NCBI GenBank assembly: GCA_002733945.2
Contig: NVXO02000004.1
Span: 140,332 to 150,710, forward strand
Direction of reading: 5' to 3'
DNA: 10,379 bases
Source of the DNA: Sulfurimonas sp.
Lineage (GTDB): Bacteria; Campylobacterota; Campylobacteria; Campylobacterales; Sulfurimonadaceae
Position numbers and translations under genes: made by a program
Part shown: positions 1 through 6,962 of the stretch, one piece after another
Position numbering within the stretch: position 1 is the stretch's first letter
Layout: every line of letters begins with the position of its first letter
Notes under the pieces: model-generated
What the model was told of the DNA's origin: nothing
Databases searched by the model: none
What the model saw: only the letters and a program-made list of their open reading frames with translations

Positions 1-1402
1 TATTTAAACTTGGTAAAATCATTGTCATAATAGTATTCCAATCACCAAGTTTTGTTTTTGATATATATATCATATCATAAGGTTTAAGGAAAAAATCTAT
101 TGATTTCCCTTCGATAATATCTTCAAGATTTACTATGTAAACAGAAGGGTCATCAAGACGACCTCGGATAATTGCAACTTCTTCTATATTTGCACTATCA
201 GTAAAACCTTCTGCATAACTTATAAGTTGCACAAGTGTCATATGTTCTTTATATCCATAATATCCAGGGATGGACACTTCACCTAGAATATATACTTCTG
301 TATTTAAAGCAGAAGGAATGTATATATAATCTTTATCTTGAAGAGGAATATTATGAAGAGGATTTCCTTTTCTAACTAATTCTACAAAGTTTACAGGCAA
401 TACATCAGAACCACGACGAATAAAGGCATGCTCAAGATCAGCAAGTTCAATAGTATTGTCTTTAAATATACCAATTGAAAGTCCTTCAGCATCTGCAATA
501 GTATCCAGTAGTTTAGAATTTTCTTCTACAGGGTAGTTGCCTGGTTTTAATACTTTTCCTAAAATTGTATAGTTCTTAGATCTAAATTCTGATGGAACTA
601 AAGTTACGATAGGCTCGATCATATACTGCTCTAATGCAGATGAAATCTTTTTCATCGCCTGATTAATAGTTAGTCCTGATATTTTAACATCACCAATCAT
701 TGATACGGTAAAAGTACCATCTGGTTTTACAACACCATTCTTAAGGTTGAGTTCTTTTTCCCCATATACAAATATATCAAACCTATCACCTGATCCGATT
801 GTATATGCAGTATGTTTATTATTATGTAAATGTAGTAACTCATCTTTAATCTGTTCATCACTTTTAGAGTAACGAAGCATTTTCACATCGCCATCTGTAA
901 CATTTAGAGCGTTGTCTGATGTACTATATATTGTTTTAATTTCTACTCTTCTATTTAGTTTATGGCACTCTGTTGTCTGTTGATAACAGACAGGTTCTTC
1001 TTTACCTTTGGCATTTATCTTTAAAATAGAGTTTTTAGAAAACTTACCCGCCAAAAGATAGTTAGCAACTGAAGTTGCACGTGAAGATGAAAGAGTCATG
1101 TTATAGTTATCACTTCCTTTTTCACTTGCATGACCAGTAATTGCTATTTTTATATTTGTATCTTCTGCTAGTAGTTCTAGCATAGAGTCGAGTTTACTTG
1201 TAACAGTTTGCGAAAGTGTATAACTGTTATGCTCAAAGTATACAGTTTGCTCAGGGATATATTTCTTTTTTTGGTCTACTTTATGAAGTACAACTGGTTT
1301 TATGTTTTCCTCAGGTTTTGGTGAGGGGTGTGTCCAACAACCAGTTATAGATAATGATATCAAAATAATAAGGCTAGTGGATAAAATATTTATGTGTTTC
1401 AT
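1..1402 (-). CDS. OmpA-Wza fusion lipoprotein, polysaccharide export (3' end outside window)
   Basis: Predicted outer-membrane lipoprotein that would form or gate the exit channel for a polysaccharide while holding the peptidoglycan. 467 residues are readable before the left edge. Residues 1-22 form a lipoprotein signal ending in the lipobox ITGC (Cys22). Residues about 48-156 are an OmpA C-terminal domain (ITGHASEKGSDNYN, then LSSSRA, a Cys139/Cys146 pair, and LNRRVEIK). Residues about 198-270 are a Poly_export domain (YTIGSGDRFDIFVYGE, then VKPDGTF and SMIGDVKISG). Two SLBB-like repeats follow, at about 276-350 (ILGKVLKPGNYPV) and 370-445 (VYILGEVSIPGYYG). The last visible part (DMIYISK, then a Trp-containing helix) resembles the end of Wza-like proteins, so little is probably missing. 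The start has a strong AAGGAG ribosome site. The gene overlaps the co-polymerase by 29 bp, which fits translational coupling. Domain assignment is confident; the channel role is inferred from the family. Confidence 0.9.
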   Translation of the reverse strand, partial: MKHINILSTSLIILISLSITGCWTHPSPKPEENIKPVVLHKVDQKKKYIPEQTVYFEHNSYTLSQTVTSKLDSMLELLAEDTNIKIAITGHASEKGSDNYNMTLSSSRATSVANYLLAGKFSKNSILKINAKGKEEPVCYQQTTECHKLNRRVEIKTIYSTSDNALNVTDGDVKMLRYSKSDEQIKDELLHLHNNKHTAYTIGSGDRFDIFVYGEKELNLKNGVVKPDGTFTVSMIGDVKISGLTINQAMKKISSALEQYMIEPIVTLVPSEFRSKNYTILGKVLKPGNYPVEENSKLLDTIADAEGLSIGIFKDNTIELADLEHAFIRRGSDVLPVNFVELVRKGNPLHNIPLQDKDYIYIPSALNTEVYILGEVSIPGYYGYKEHMTLVQLISYAEGFTDSANIEEVAIIRGRLDDPSVYIVNLEDIIEGKSIDFFLKPYDMIYISKTKLGDWNTIMTMILPSLN

Positions 1403-3335
1403 TGATTACTCCTTTGATTTTACTAATATTTTGCTCTTTAATTTGTCTCATAAACTGATGAATAACTTTTCGTGAAGAGACTCCAAACTTTGTAGTTAGT
1501 ATGAAATTATCACTTCGGTCAAGTAAGATAGGAACAAAATGTTCGGCTTCGCTATATGATGGAAGTTCAATTACAATATAGCTATATCTTGATTGTTTAA
1601 GCTCTTTTATAAGCAAGTCAATCTGCTCAATATTTGGTGTAAAAATAGAATAATTTTCTTTGATGTACCAGTATGCTTTGTCTATATTGTCATTTATATG
1701 ATGGATATTTATAAGAATATTTTCTAGAGAAATACATTTACCATCACTTTCTTCATCCGTACTAGATATGATCTCTATATGTAGAGTTTTTTTATTTTGT
1801 TGATTCAGTTGTTCTAGTAGTAAAGAAATTACATTAGGATTTATAGCTTTTGGTATATCGCAAGCAATACTTATAATTTTAGTATCAAGAGATTTTGATG
1901 TAATGAGAGAGTTCGCTAGATAAGAGAAGCTATGTTTAATTTTATCAGAAAAAACTGCATCTCTTGCTAGTTGGGTAACTTCGCTAATACCAAAACGCTG
2001 TTCTAAATCAAACTTTGTTTTGATAGAGTCATTTAAAAATTCTTTTATCAAAATAAAGATAATTGACAATATTAGTCCAGCTAGTATTGACATAATTACA
2101 ATTACTTTTTTATAGCTTGGTTTTGGATACTTTGGTTCTTGTGCTTTTTCAAAAAACTTGAAATCTTCTTTACTTGAACCAATAGTCATCTTAAGGTCAT
2201 ACAGCCGATTTGATACAAGTTTTAATTGAGTTTTTGCTTCTTCTTTATTCATTGAAAGTTGATCATAATGCTTTTTAAGTGAGCTAAGTTTTGCTATAGC
2301 ATTTTTCAATTTTTCAATTTGTGTTTCTAATGATATATCTGTATTTTTTGCACTTTCATAAGCAATTTTTGCCTTACTAAGTCCTATATTCATGTCATTT
2401 TTCAATGGATTAGTACCATATGTTACTTCATCGGGTACAACTCTTTTTTCTTTTTTGATACTCTTTTTGATTTGTGATATTTCACCAATAATAGTTTTTA
2501 TTTTTGGATGTGAAGAAGTGTATTTTTTCTTCAGTATTTGTAACTCTTTCTGTTTTTGTTCTAATGATTTTTTCTTAGCTGAACGAACAGCATACCGTAA
2601 CTTAACTTCATCGGGTAGTTTTTTCAATGATATTGATGTCGCTAGTATTGTTGTACTTAATCCTTGTATCTGTGTTCTATTTTGAAGTTTTTGCAATTGA
2701 ATAATATTGAGTTGATCATACTTCATTTGTAGTTCATGTTCTAATGATATTAGTTTATTTTTAGCTAAAAAAGATGAAATATCTATTTTAGCTTGTTCTA
2801 AATTTCTAATTTTAATTTGTTTTCCATTCTCGTAATAGTTAGATATTTTTTCAATTGCCGCATTTTGGATAATAAAAAAGTTTTTTATAAATATGTTGCT
2901 TAATTGATTTGCTCCCTTAGCAGCAAGTTGTTTATTTGAATAAGTAAAAATAACTTCTATAATATCAGAATTGCGTCCACGCTTAATTTCAAACTTTGAA
3001 AAGAGTGCTTCTGGAGTTGTTGTAATATTAAGATCTTTAATGAGTTCTATAAGATTTGCACGTGTACGAATAGTCTCAATTGCTGTTTCATAGTTGAAAG
3101 TTTGAAACTGATAGGGTATATCACTGGGAGTAGATATTTTTTTATCATAACGAATTATCTTAGCTGTGGCACTCCACGATTTTGATTCCTTAGTTTTAGC
3201 AATAGTAATACCTATAAAGGCAAAAGTAATTATACTTATAAGTATAATCCATAGATTTTTGCGTAAGGCTTGTATATACCTTCCTGGTTCTATTAGAAAG
3301 ATATTTTCTTTTATTTTTGATTGATTATCCATCAT
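1374..3335 (-). CDS. Polysaccharide co-polymerase (Wzz/GumC type) with degenerate BY-kinase-like domain
   Basis: Inner-membrane protein of 653 residues expected to set chain length and link polysaccharide assembly to the outer-membrane exporter. A Wzz-type N-terminus is followed by transmembrane segment 1 (about 28-46), a long periplasmic region rich in charged coiled coil (about 150-400) with the family motif LPDEV and an HP motif (YTSSHPKIK, His276), then transmembrane segment 2 (about 409-432). Residues 433-653 have the size and strand layout of a BY-kinase (Wzc/CpsD). However, the Walker A position reads IPKAINPN (about 495-502) instead of PGEGKST, the Walker B position reads IVIELPSY (about 587-594), and there is no C-terminal tyrosine cluster. 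It is therefore probably not a kinase. Two ATG codons stand in tandem (3335, 3332) with no clear Shine-Dalgarno sequence. The start is 1 nt after the phosphodiesterase stop, so reinitiation is likely. Confidence 0.88.
   Translation of the reverse strand: MMDNQSKIKENIFLIEPGRYIQALRKNLWIILISIITFAFIGITIAKTKESKSWSATAKIIRYDKKISTPSDIPYQFQTFNYETAIETIRTRANLIELIKDLNITTTPEALFSKFEIKRGRNSDIIEVIFTYSNKQLAAKGANQLSNIFIKNFFIIQNAAIEKISNYYENGKQIKIRNLEQAKIDISSFLAKNKLISLEHELQMKYDQLNIIQLQKLQNRTQIQGLSTTILATSISLKKLPDEVKLRYAVRSAKKKSLEQKQKELQILKKKYTSSHPKIKTIIGEISQIKKSIKKEKRVVPDEVTYGTNPLKNDMNIGLSKAKIAYESAKNTDISLETQIEKLKNAIAKLSSLKKHYDQLSMNKEEAKTQLKLVSNRLYDLKMTIGSSKEDFKFFEKAQEPKYPKPSYKKVIVIMSILAGLILSIIFILIKEFLNDSIKTKFDLEQRFGISEVTQLARDAVFSDKIKHSFSYLANSLITSKSLDTKIISIACDIPKAINPNVISLLLEQLNQQNKKTLHIEIISSTDEESDGKCISLENILINIHHINDNIDKAYWYIKENYSIFTPNIEQIDLLIKELKQSRYSYIVIELPSYSEAEHFVPILLDRSDNFILTTKFGVSSRKVIHQFMRQIKEQNISKIKGVINETHKYFIH
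1408..1415 (-). promoter_or_regulatory. Ribosome binding site of the OmpA-Wza gene
   Basis: On the minus strand this reads AAAGGAGT, six bases before the ATG at 1402. It lies inside the last codons of the upstream co-polymerase gene. It fixes the start of the exporter at 1402 and makes the 29-bp overlap of the two genes credible. Confidence 0.75.
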
Positions 3336-3336
3336 T

Positions 3337-4470
3337 TTAAAGAGCTAACTCTTGTTCCATCGTTTTTCGGATATCAGTAATACTTTTTATAGAATCATCT
3401 ATATACTTATTACTTAAAAGCATTGCATTTGATCCTAGTTCATCAGGGTGATATCCATGCATACCACTGATTAAATTTTTTCCAAAATAACTTGGGTTAA
3501 TCATAACACTTGGGTCCATTAGAAAAAACACTTCCCCAAATCGTCCATCTGCAAAATATGTTTTAATATTTTTTAGGTCTTGTTCACTAAGAATTTTCCC
3601 ATCTTTAATGCCTTGGAGTTTTGCTGTAATTTTTTCTTGTGCCGTAGGATTTTTAAACCAAAAACGAGCCATAGTAGAATCATACATGGCTACATAATCT
3701 TTTCCGTATGTTAAACCTAATGAATTAATGTCTTTTATTACATCATATCCCTTTGTCACATCATACATTCCATGATCGCTAAACACATATAGACTAACTT
3801 CATCATAATACTTTAAAGCTTCATTATAGACTTTCGTGATTTCTTGATCTAGTGATTGTATTTTTTTGGTTGTTTTTTTACTTTGTGTTCCATTAGAATG
3901 CATTACACCATCGAGGCTCGGTAAATAAAGCCAAGCAAAATTTATTTTTGCTCTTTGAATTTCTTCTTTTATACTATGTAAGTTTTCACTTTCACTTTTT
4001 CTCCAGTTAGAGCAGTGATAGTCTATATTATTTTCAACACAGTAATCAAAAATAGTATTAAATGGAGCACCTGGTACAAAGTAGTCTTTTTTTTCTGTAA
4101 AATCAAAATAGCTTAGTTTATCAAATGGTATAGAATAAAGTTGAAAATAACCTGTATAGTTATGAAGCTTCTTAACAATCTTACTTAAAATATTTCTTAC
4201 TCTAAATCTGTCAAAGAATCCAGGTAAAAAAGATAAGACTTGCATCCACTTAAAAGGCGAGTTTTCACTATAAAAAAACAATGATGCTTGTTTATGTTCT
4301 TGAGGATACTGACCTGATAGTATAGAAGGAAGACAGGTGTTTGTAAACCCTAGAACAGACTGTAGGGATTGTTTATCTGTGATTATATCTTTCAAAAAAT
4401 CCGGGTGTTGTTTGTATATCTCATATCCGAATGCATCAATGAAAGTATAAAGTACAAGTTTCTTAGTCAT
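3337..4470 (-). CDS. Alkaline-phosphatase-superfamily phosphodiesterase (nucleotide pyrophosphatase type)
   Basis: A 377-residue predicted metal-dependent phosphodiesterase or phosphatase of the type I phosphodiesterase/nucleotide pyrophosphatase group. The expected active site is complete: Asp12 (FIDAFG), Thr45 as likely nucleophile (TNTCLPSILSGQYPQEH), Asp187 and His191 (SLDGVMHSNG), Asp232 and His233 (FSDHGM), and His338 (SGMHGYHP). In this family these bind two metal ions, usually zinc. There is no signal peptide or clear membrane span, so it should be cytoplasmic; a hydrophobic, basic stretch at about 75-100 might touch the membrane. It is the first gene of the minus-strand operon, with an AAAGGA ribosome site at 4478-4483. 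The substrate cannot be read from the sequence. A sugar nucleotide, a lipid-linked sugar phosphate or a phosphate substituent on the polymer are all possible from the context. Confidence 0.85.
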   Translation of the reverse strand: MTKKLVLYTFIDAFGYEIYKQHPDFLKDIITDKQSLQSVLGFTNTCLPSILSGQYPQEHKQASLFFYSENSPFKWMQVLSFLPGFFDRFRVRNILSKIVKKLHNYTGYFQLYSIPFDKLSYFDFTEKKDYFVPGAPFNTIFDYCVENNIDYHCSNWRKSESENLHSIKEEIQRAKINFAWLYLPSLDGVMHSNGTQSKKTTKKIQSLDQEITKVYNEALKYYDEVSLYVFSDHGMYDVTKGYDVIKDINSLGLTYGKDYVAMYDSTMARFWFKNPTAQEKITAKLQGIKDGKILSEQDLKNIKTYFADGRFGEVFFLMDPSVMINPSYFGKNLISGMHGYHPDELGSNAMLLSNKYIDDSIKSITDIRKTMEQELAL

Positions 4471-4505
4471 TTTTAATTCCTTTGGACATATTGTTACATC
4501 TATTC

Positions 4506-4546
4506 TTGCAGATAGTATGCATTGAGTTTATGCATACTATCTGCAA
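4506..4546. repeat. Perfect 17-bp inverted repeat with 7-nt loop
   Basis: Left arm 4506-4522 is TTGCAGATAGTATGCAT; right arm 4530-4546 is its exact reverse complement; the spacer is TGAGTTT. Each arm also holds the self-complementary hexamer ATGCAT. No T-run follows on either strand, and both neighbours start rather than end here, so it does not look like an intrinsic terminator. It could be an operator for a dimeric regulator serving both operons, or an RNA hairpin in a 5' leader. Confidence 0.85.
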
Positions 4547-4556
4547 CTAGTTTCTT

Positions 4557-4562
4557 TATGAT
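4557..4562 (+). promoter_or_regulatory. Possible -10 box (TATGAT) for the plus-strand operon
   Basis: TATGAT differs from the sigma-70 consensus at one base and sits 29 bp before the double glycosyltransferase start. No good -35 box is visible, as is common in Campylobacterota. If it is used, transcription would start near 4569 and the inverted repeat would lie just upstream, at an operator position. In such AT-rich DNA a match like this is weak evidence. Confidence 0.25.
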
Positions 4563-4591
4563 TAGCCCAAATAATTAAAAAGAGAGATAGT

Positions 4592-6961
4592 ATGAGAAAA
4601 ATATTATATATAGATAGAGAATTTAAAAACTCCCTAGGTGGAGATAAAAATAGAAGTAGATATATATATGATGTATTAGAAAAAAATAGCACTAAAATAT
4701 TTACTTGTATTATAAAAGATAATTATGAAACAATAAACCCACATTCGTCTTTTGAACTGATAGCATCTAAAAAAAGAAGTAAATTTAATCCTGATGCAAT
4801 TGTCCTATTCTCTAAACTAAGTAAAAATATTTTAGTAACATACTTACAGACACATGAAATAGATACATTATTTGTTAGAACTATAGCCTACAGTGAATTA
4901 GCTACATATGCCAAGAAGAAGATTCCTAGTTTAAATATAATAATAGATGTTGATTTGATTTTATCAAGACTTATGAGTCAGTCTTGGAAAAAAAACAGAT
5001 CCATTAAGTCTAGATACTATTATCTACAAATGTTGCAGTTATTAAAATATGAAAAGTATCTTTATAAAAACAATTTTACATTTTTATTTTCAAATGAAAA
5101 GGAATCTACTGATACACAGAAAAAATATAAAAACATAAAAGCAAAGTACTTACCAAATACAACACATATTAGAGCAAAAGAACCATCAGTTGGTCAAAGC
5201 AGGGTAATACTTTTTTATGGTTCTATGGATTCTACAGCGAATATTGATGCATATAACTATATAAACGATAAAGTATATAGTCTTATAGAAAATGAACTTG
5301 ACAGTAATGACTATATGATTCATATTGTTGGCAAAGGTTGTGATTCTTTACCAGCATCAAAACATAAGCGTATACAAATTATTGGAAAAGTAGATTCAAT
5401 TGAGTCTACTTTAGAGCTTAGTAAATTTGTAATATTACCAATATTTATTGGCTCGGGAACGAATACACGTGTGATTGAAACTGCTATGGCTGGGCGTGCA
5501 TTAGTGACTACAACACTTGGTATGGAAGGCATTTCTAAAATTGATAATAAAGAATATGTAGCGAATGATGCTCAAGATATGGCTAACATTATAAAAAAAA
5601 TGATGATAGATAATACATATACAGTATCCCTTGCAAATCAGCTACAACAAGAAATACTCATTCAGTGCTCTTATGAGAATTTTGAAATAAGACTAGAAAA
5701 AATTTTAATAAATCAAGAAAACATTTCCCTTGTTCATGTGCCAAGACGTTTCACTGAAAATTCTTGGGGTGGCACAGAAACAGTTATCTTAAATAGTGCT
5801 AAAAACTTACACAAACTAGGATATGACTCAAAAATATTTACATCAAAAGCCTTAGATATAAATGCTAAAGATAAAATTGATTCTATTATTATTAAAAGGT
5901 TTAATTACTTTTATCCATTTTTTCCCTTAGCAAAAGAGCAAAAAAATAACTTTGATGCAATTGGAGGGAATTTATTTAGTTTTTCTCTGTTATGGGCATT
6001 ATATACAAATAAAAAGATAGATTTAATTCATCTGCATACACTCAAAAGAATGGGTGGGATTGTCAGAAGTGTAGCAAAATGGAAGAAAATTCCTTATGTT
6101 ATTACTTTACATGGAGGATATTTCAACATTGATTCTACAGAAAAAAAACATCGAAAAAAACAGTTAGAAAATGGGTATGAATGGGGGAAGATTTTAGGTT
6201 GGTTATTTGGTTCTCGTAAAGTGATGGATGACGCAGCAGCAATTATTACACTTTCATGTGAAGAGTATGACAAAGTAAAAGAGAAATATGGAAATAAAGT
6301 TTATTGTATAGCAAACGGAGTAGATACTCAAAAATTTTCTACAATAACTAAGAATTCTTTTAAAGAATATTACAATATTCCAGCAGAAAAAAGAATGATT
6401 TTATGTTCAGCAAGAATAGATACACAAAAAAATCAGCTTCTATTACTAAAGGCTTTTAAGAAGTTATATGAGAAACAAAAAGATTTACATCTTGTATGTT
6501 TAGGGGCTGTTTCTGATTCTGAATATTTTAATGTTTTAATAGAGTATACTCGCGCGCATAATTTAGGTCATATAGTTAGTTTTATCGGTAACCTGACACC
6601 TAAAGATGAACTACTTATCAATGCTTATAATGAAGCAGAAATATTGGTTCTTCCATCTCGCCATGAGCCTTTTGGAATGGTTATACTAGAAGCTTGGGCT
6701 GCAAAAACTCCTGTTGTTGCTTCATTAACAGGTGGTGTCGGGAAAATTATTACACATGAGCATAATGGTCTTTTATTTGAAAATGGTAAAGTAGATAGTT
6801 TATATAAAAATATGAAGAATCTTCTAGAAGACATAGAATTGAAAAATAAATTAATTATACAGGCTACAAAGGATGTGAAAAAATATGATTGGAAAGAGAT
6901 TGTAAATGATTTAGACTATATCTATTCTAAGTCATTAAAAAATCTAAAATTAGGAAACTAA
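4592..6961 (+). CDS. Double glycosyltransferase (two GT-B, GT4-type domains fused)
   Basis: A 789-residue protein carrying two complete glycosyltransferases of the GT-B fold, probably adding two sugars in succession to a lipid-linked repeat unit at the cytoplasmic face. The first unit (about 1-375) shows ILFYGSMDSTANIDA near 205-220, an IVGKG loop, and the nucleotide-binding signature GSGTNTRVIETAMAG (287-301) followed by TTTLGMEG. The second unit (about 380-789) starts LVHVPRRF with the glycine-rich WGGTE (392-396), then TLHGGYFN, ANGVDTQKFS, SARIDTQKNQ and the retaining-transferase EX7E motif EPFGMVILE (Glu692, Glu700). The joint has almost no linker. An AGAGAG ribosome site at 4581-4586 precedes the ATG. 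The stop is 1 nt before the acyltransferase start. Neither sugar donors nor acceptors can be predicted. The first part of the gene is especially A-rich. Confidence 0.9.
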   Translation: MRKILYIDREFKNSLGGDKNRSRYIYDVLEKNSTKIFTCIIKDNYETINPHSSFELIASKKRSKFNPDAIVLFSKLSKNILVTYLQTHEIDTLFVRTIAYSELATYAKKKIPSLNIIIDVDLILSRLMSQSWKKNRSIKSRYYYLQMLQLLKYEKYLYKNNFTFLFSNEKESTDTQKKYKNIKAKYLPNTTHIRAKEPSVGQSRVILFYGSMDSTANIDAYNYINDKVYSLIENELDSNDYMIHIVGKGCDSLPASKHKRIQIIGKVDSIESTLELSKFVILPIFIGSGTNTRVIETAMAGRALVTTTLGMEGISKIDNKEYVANDAQDMANIIKKMMIDNTYTVSLANQLQQEILIQCSYENFEIRLEKILINQENISLVHVPRRFTENSWGGTETVILNSAKNLHKLGYDSKIFTSKALDINAKDKIDSIIIKRFNYFYPFFPLAKEQKNNFDAIGGNLFSFSLLWALYTNKKIDLIHLHTLKRMGGIVRSVAKWKKIPYVITLHGGYFNIDSTEKKHRKKQLENGYEWGKILGWLFGSRKVMDDAAAIITLSCEEYDKVKEKYGNKVYCIANGVDTQKFSTITKNSFKEYYNIPAEKRMILCSARIDTQKNQLLLLKAFKKLYEKQKDLHLVCLGAVSDSEYFNVLIEYTRAHNLGHIVSFIGNLTPKDELLINAYNEAEILVLPSRHEPFGMVILEAWAAKTPVVASLTGGVGKIITHEHNGLLFENGKVDSLYKNMKNLLEDIELKNKLIIQATKDVKKYDWKEIVNDLDYIYSKSLKNLKLGN
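6952..6955 (+). promoter_or_regulatory. Ribosome binding site that selects a TTG start
   Basis: AGGA inside the last codons of the double glycosyltransferase lies seven bases before the TTG at 6963. The next in-frame ATG, ten codons later, has no ribosome site and would remove the conserved MLFNSYEF N-terminus of AlgI-type proteins. Both facts favour TTG. Confidence 0.65.
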
Positions 6962-6962
6962 T

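Larger units (their letters stand above)
4471..4591. promoter_or_regulatory. Divergent intergenic region between the two polysaccharide operons
   Basis: The only real gap in the window, 121 bp, must hold the promoters of both operons unless they are read from farther away. It contains a perfect inverted repeat (4506-4546), a weak plus-strand -10-like hexamer, and the ribosome sites of both flanking genes. I see no convincing minus-strand -10 box and no sigma-54 GG/GC spacing. No open reading frame of note lies here. Confidence 0.6.

Noticed and set aside
58..80. AT-repeat stretch resembling a palindrome or promoter
   Set aside because: It lies inside the exporter coding sequence and simply encodes Tyr, Met and Ile codons.
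2425..2616. A 13-base sequence (ACTTCATCGGGTA) present twice in the co-polymerase gene
   Set aside because: Both copies encode the short peptide PDEV within a low-complexity coiled-coil region; a short coding coincidence is enough to explain it.
2392..2685. 97-codon plus-strand reading frame opposite the co-polymerase
   Set aside because: It is the antisense of an A-rich coiled-coil coding region, giving an artificial Phe/Cys/Ser-rich peptide with no ribosome site or family features.
4506..4546. Reading the inverted repeat as an intrinsic terminator
   Set aside because: The stem is AT-rich, no T-run follows on either strand, and both flanking genes start here rather than end.
5320..5532. 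70-codon minus-strand frame within the double glycosyltransferase
   Set aside because: Shadow of the first donor-binding domain; the plus-strand frame carries the clear glycosyltransferase motifs.
6625..6834. 69-codon minus-strand frame within the double glycosyltransferase
   Set aside because: Shadow of the region coding for the EX7E motif on the plus strand.
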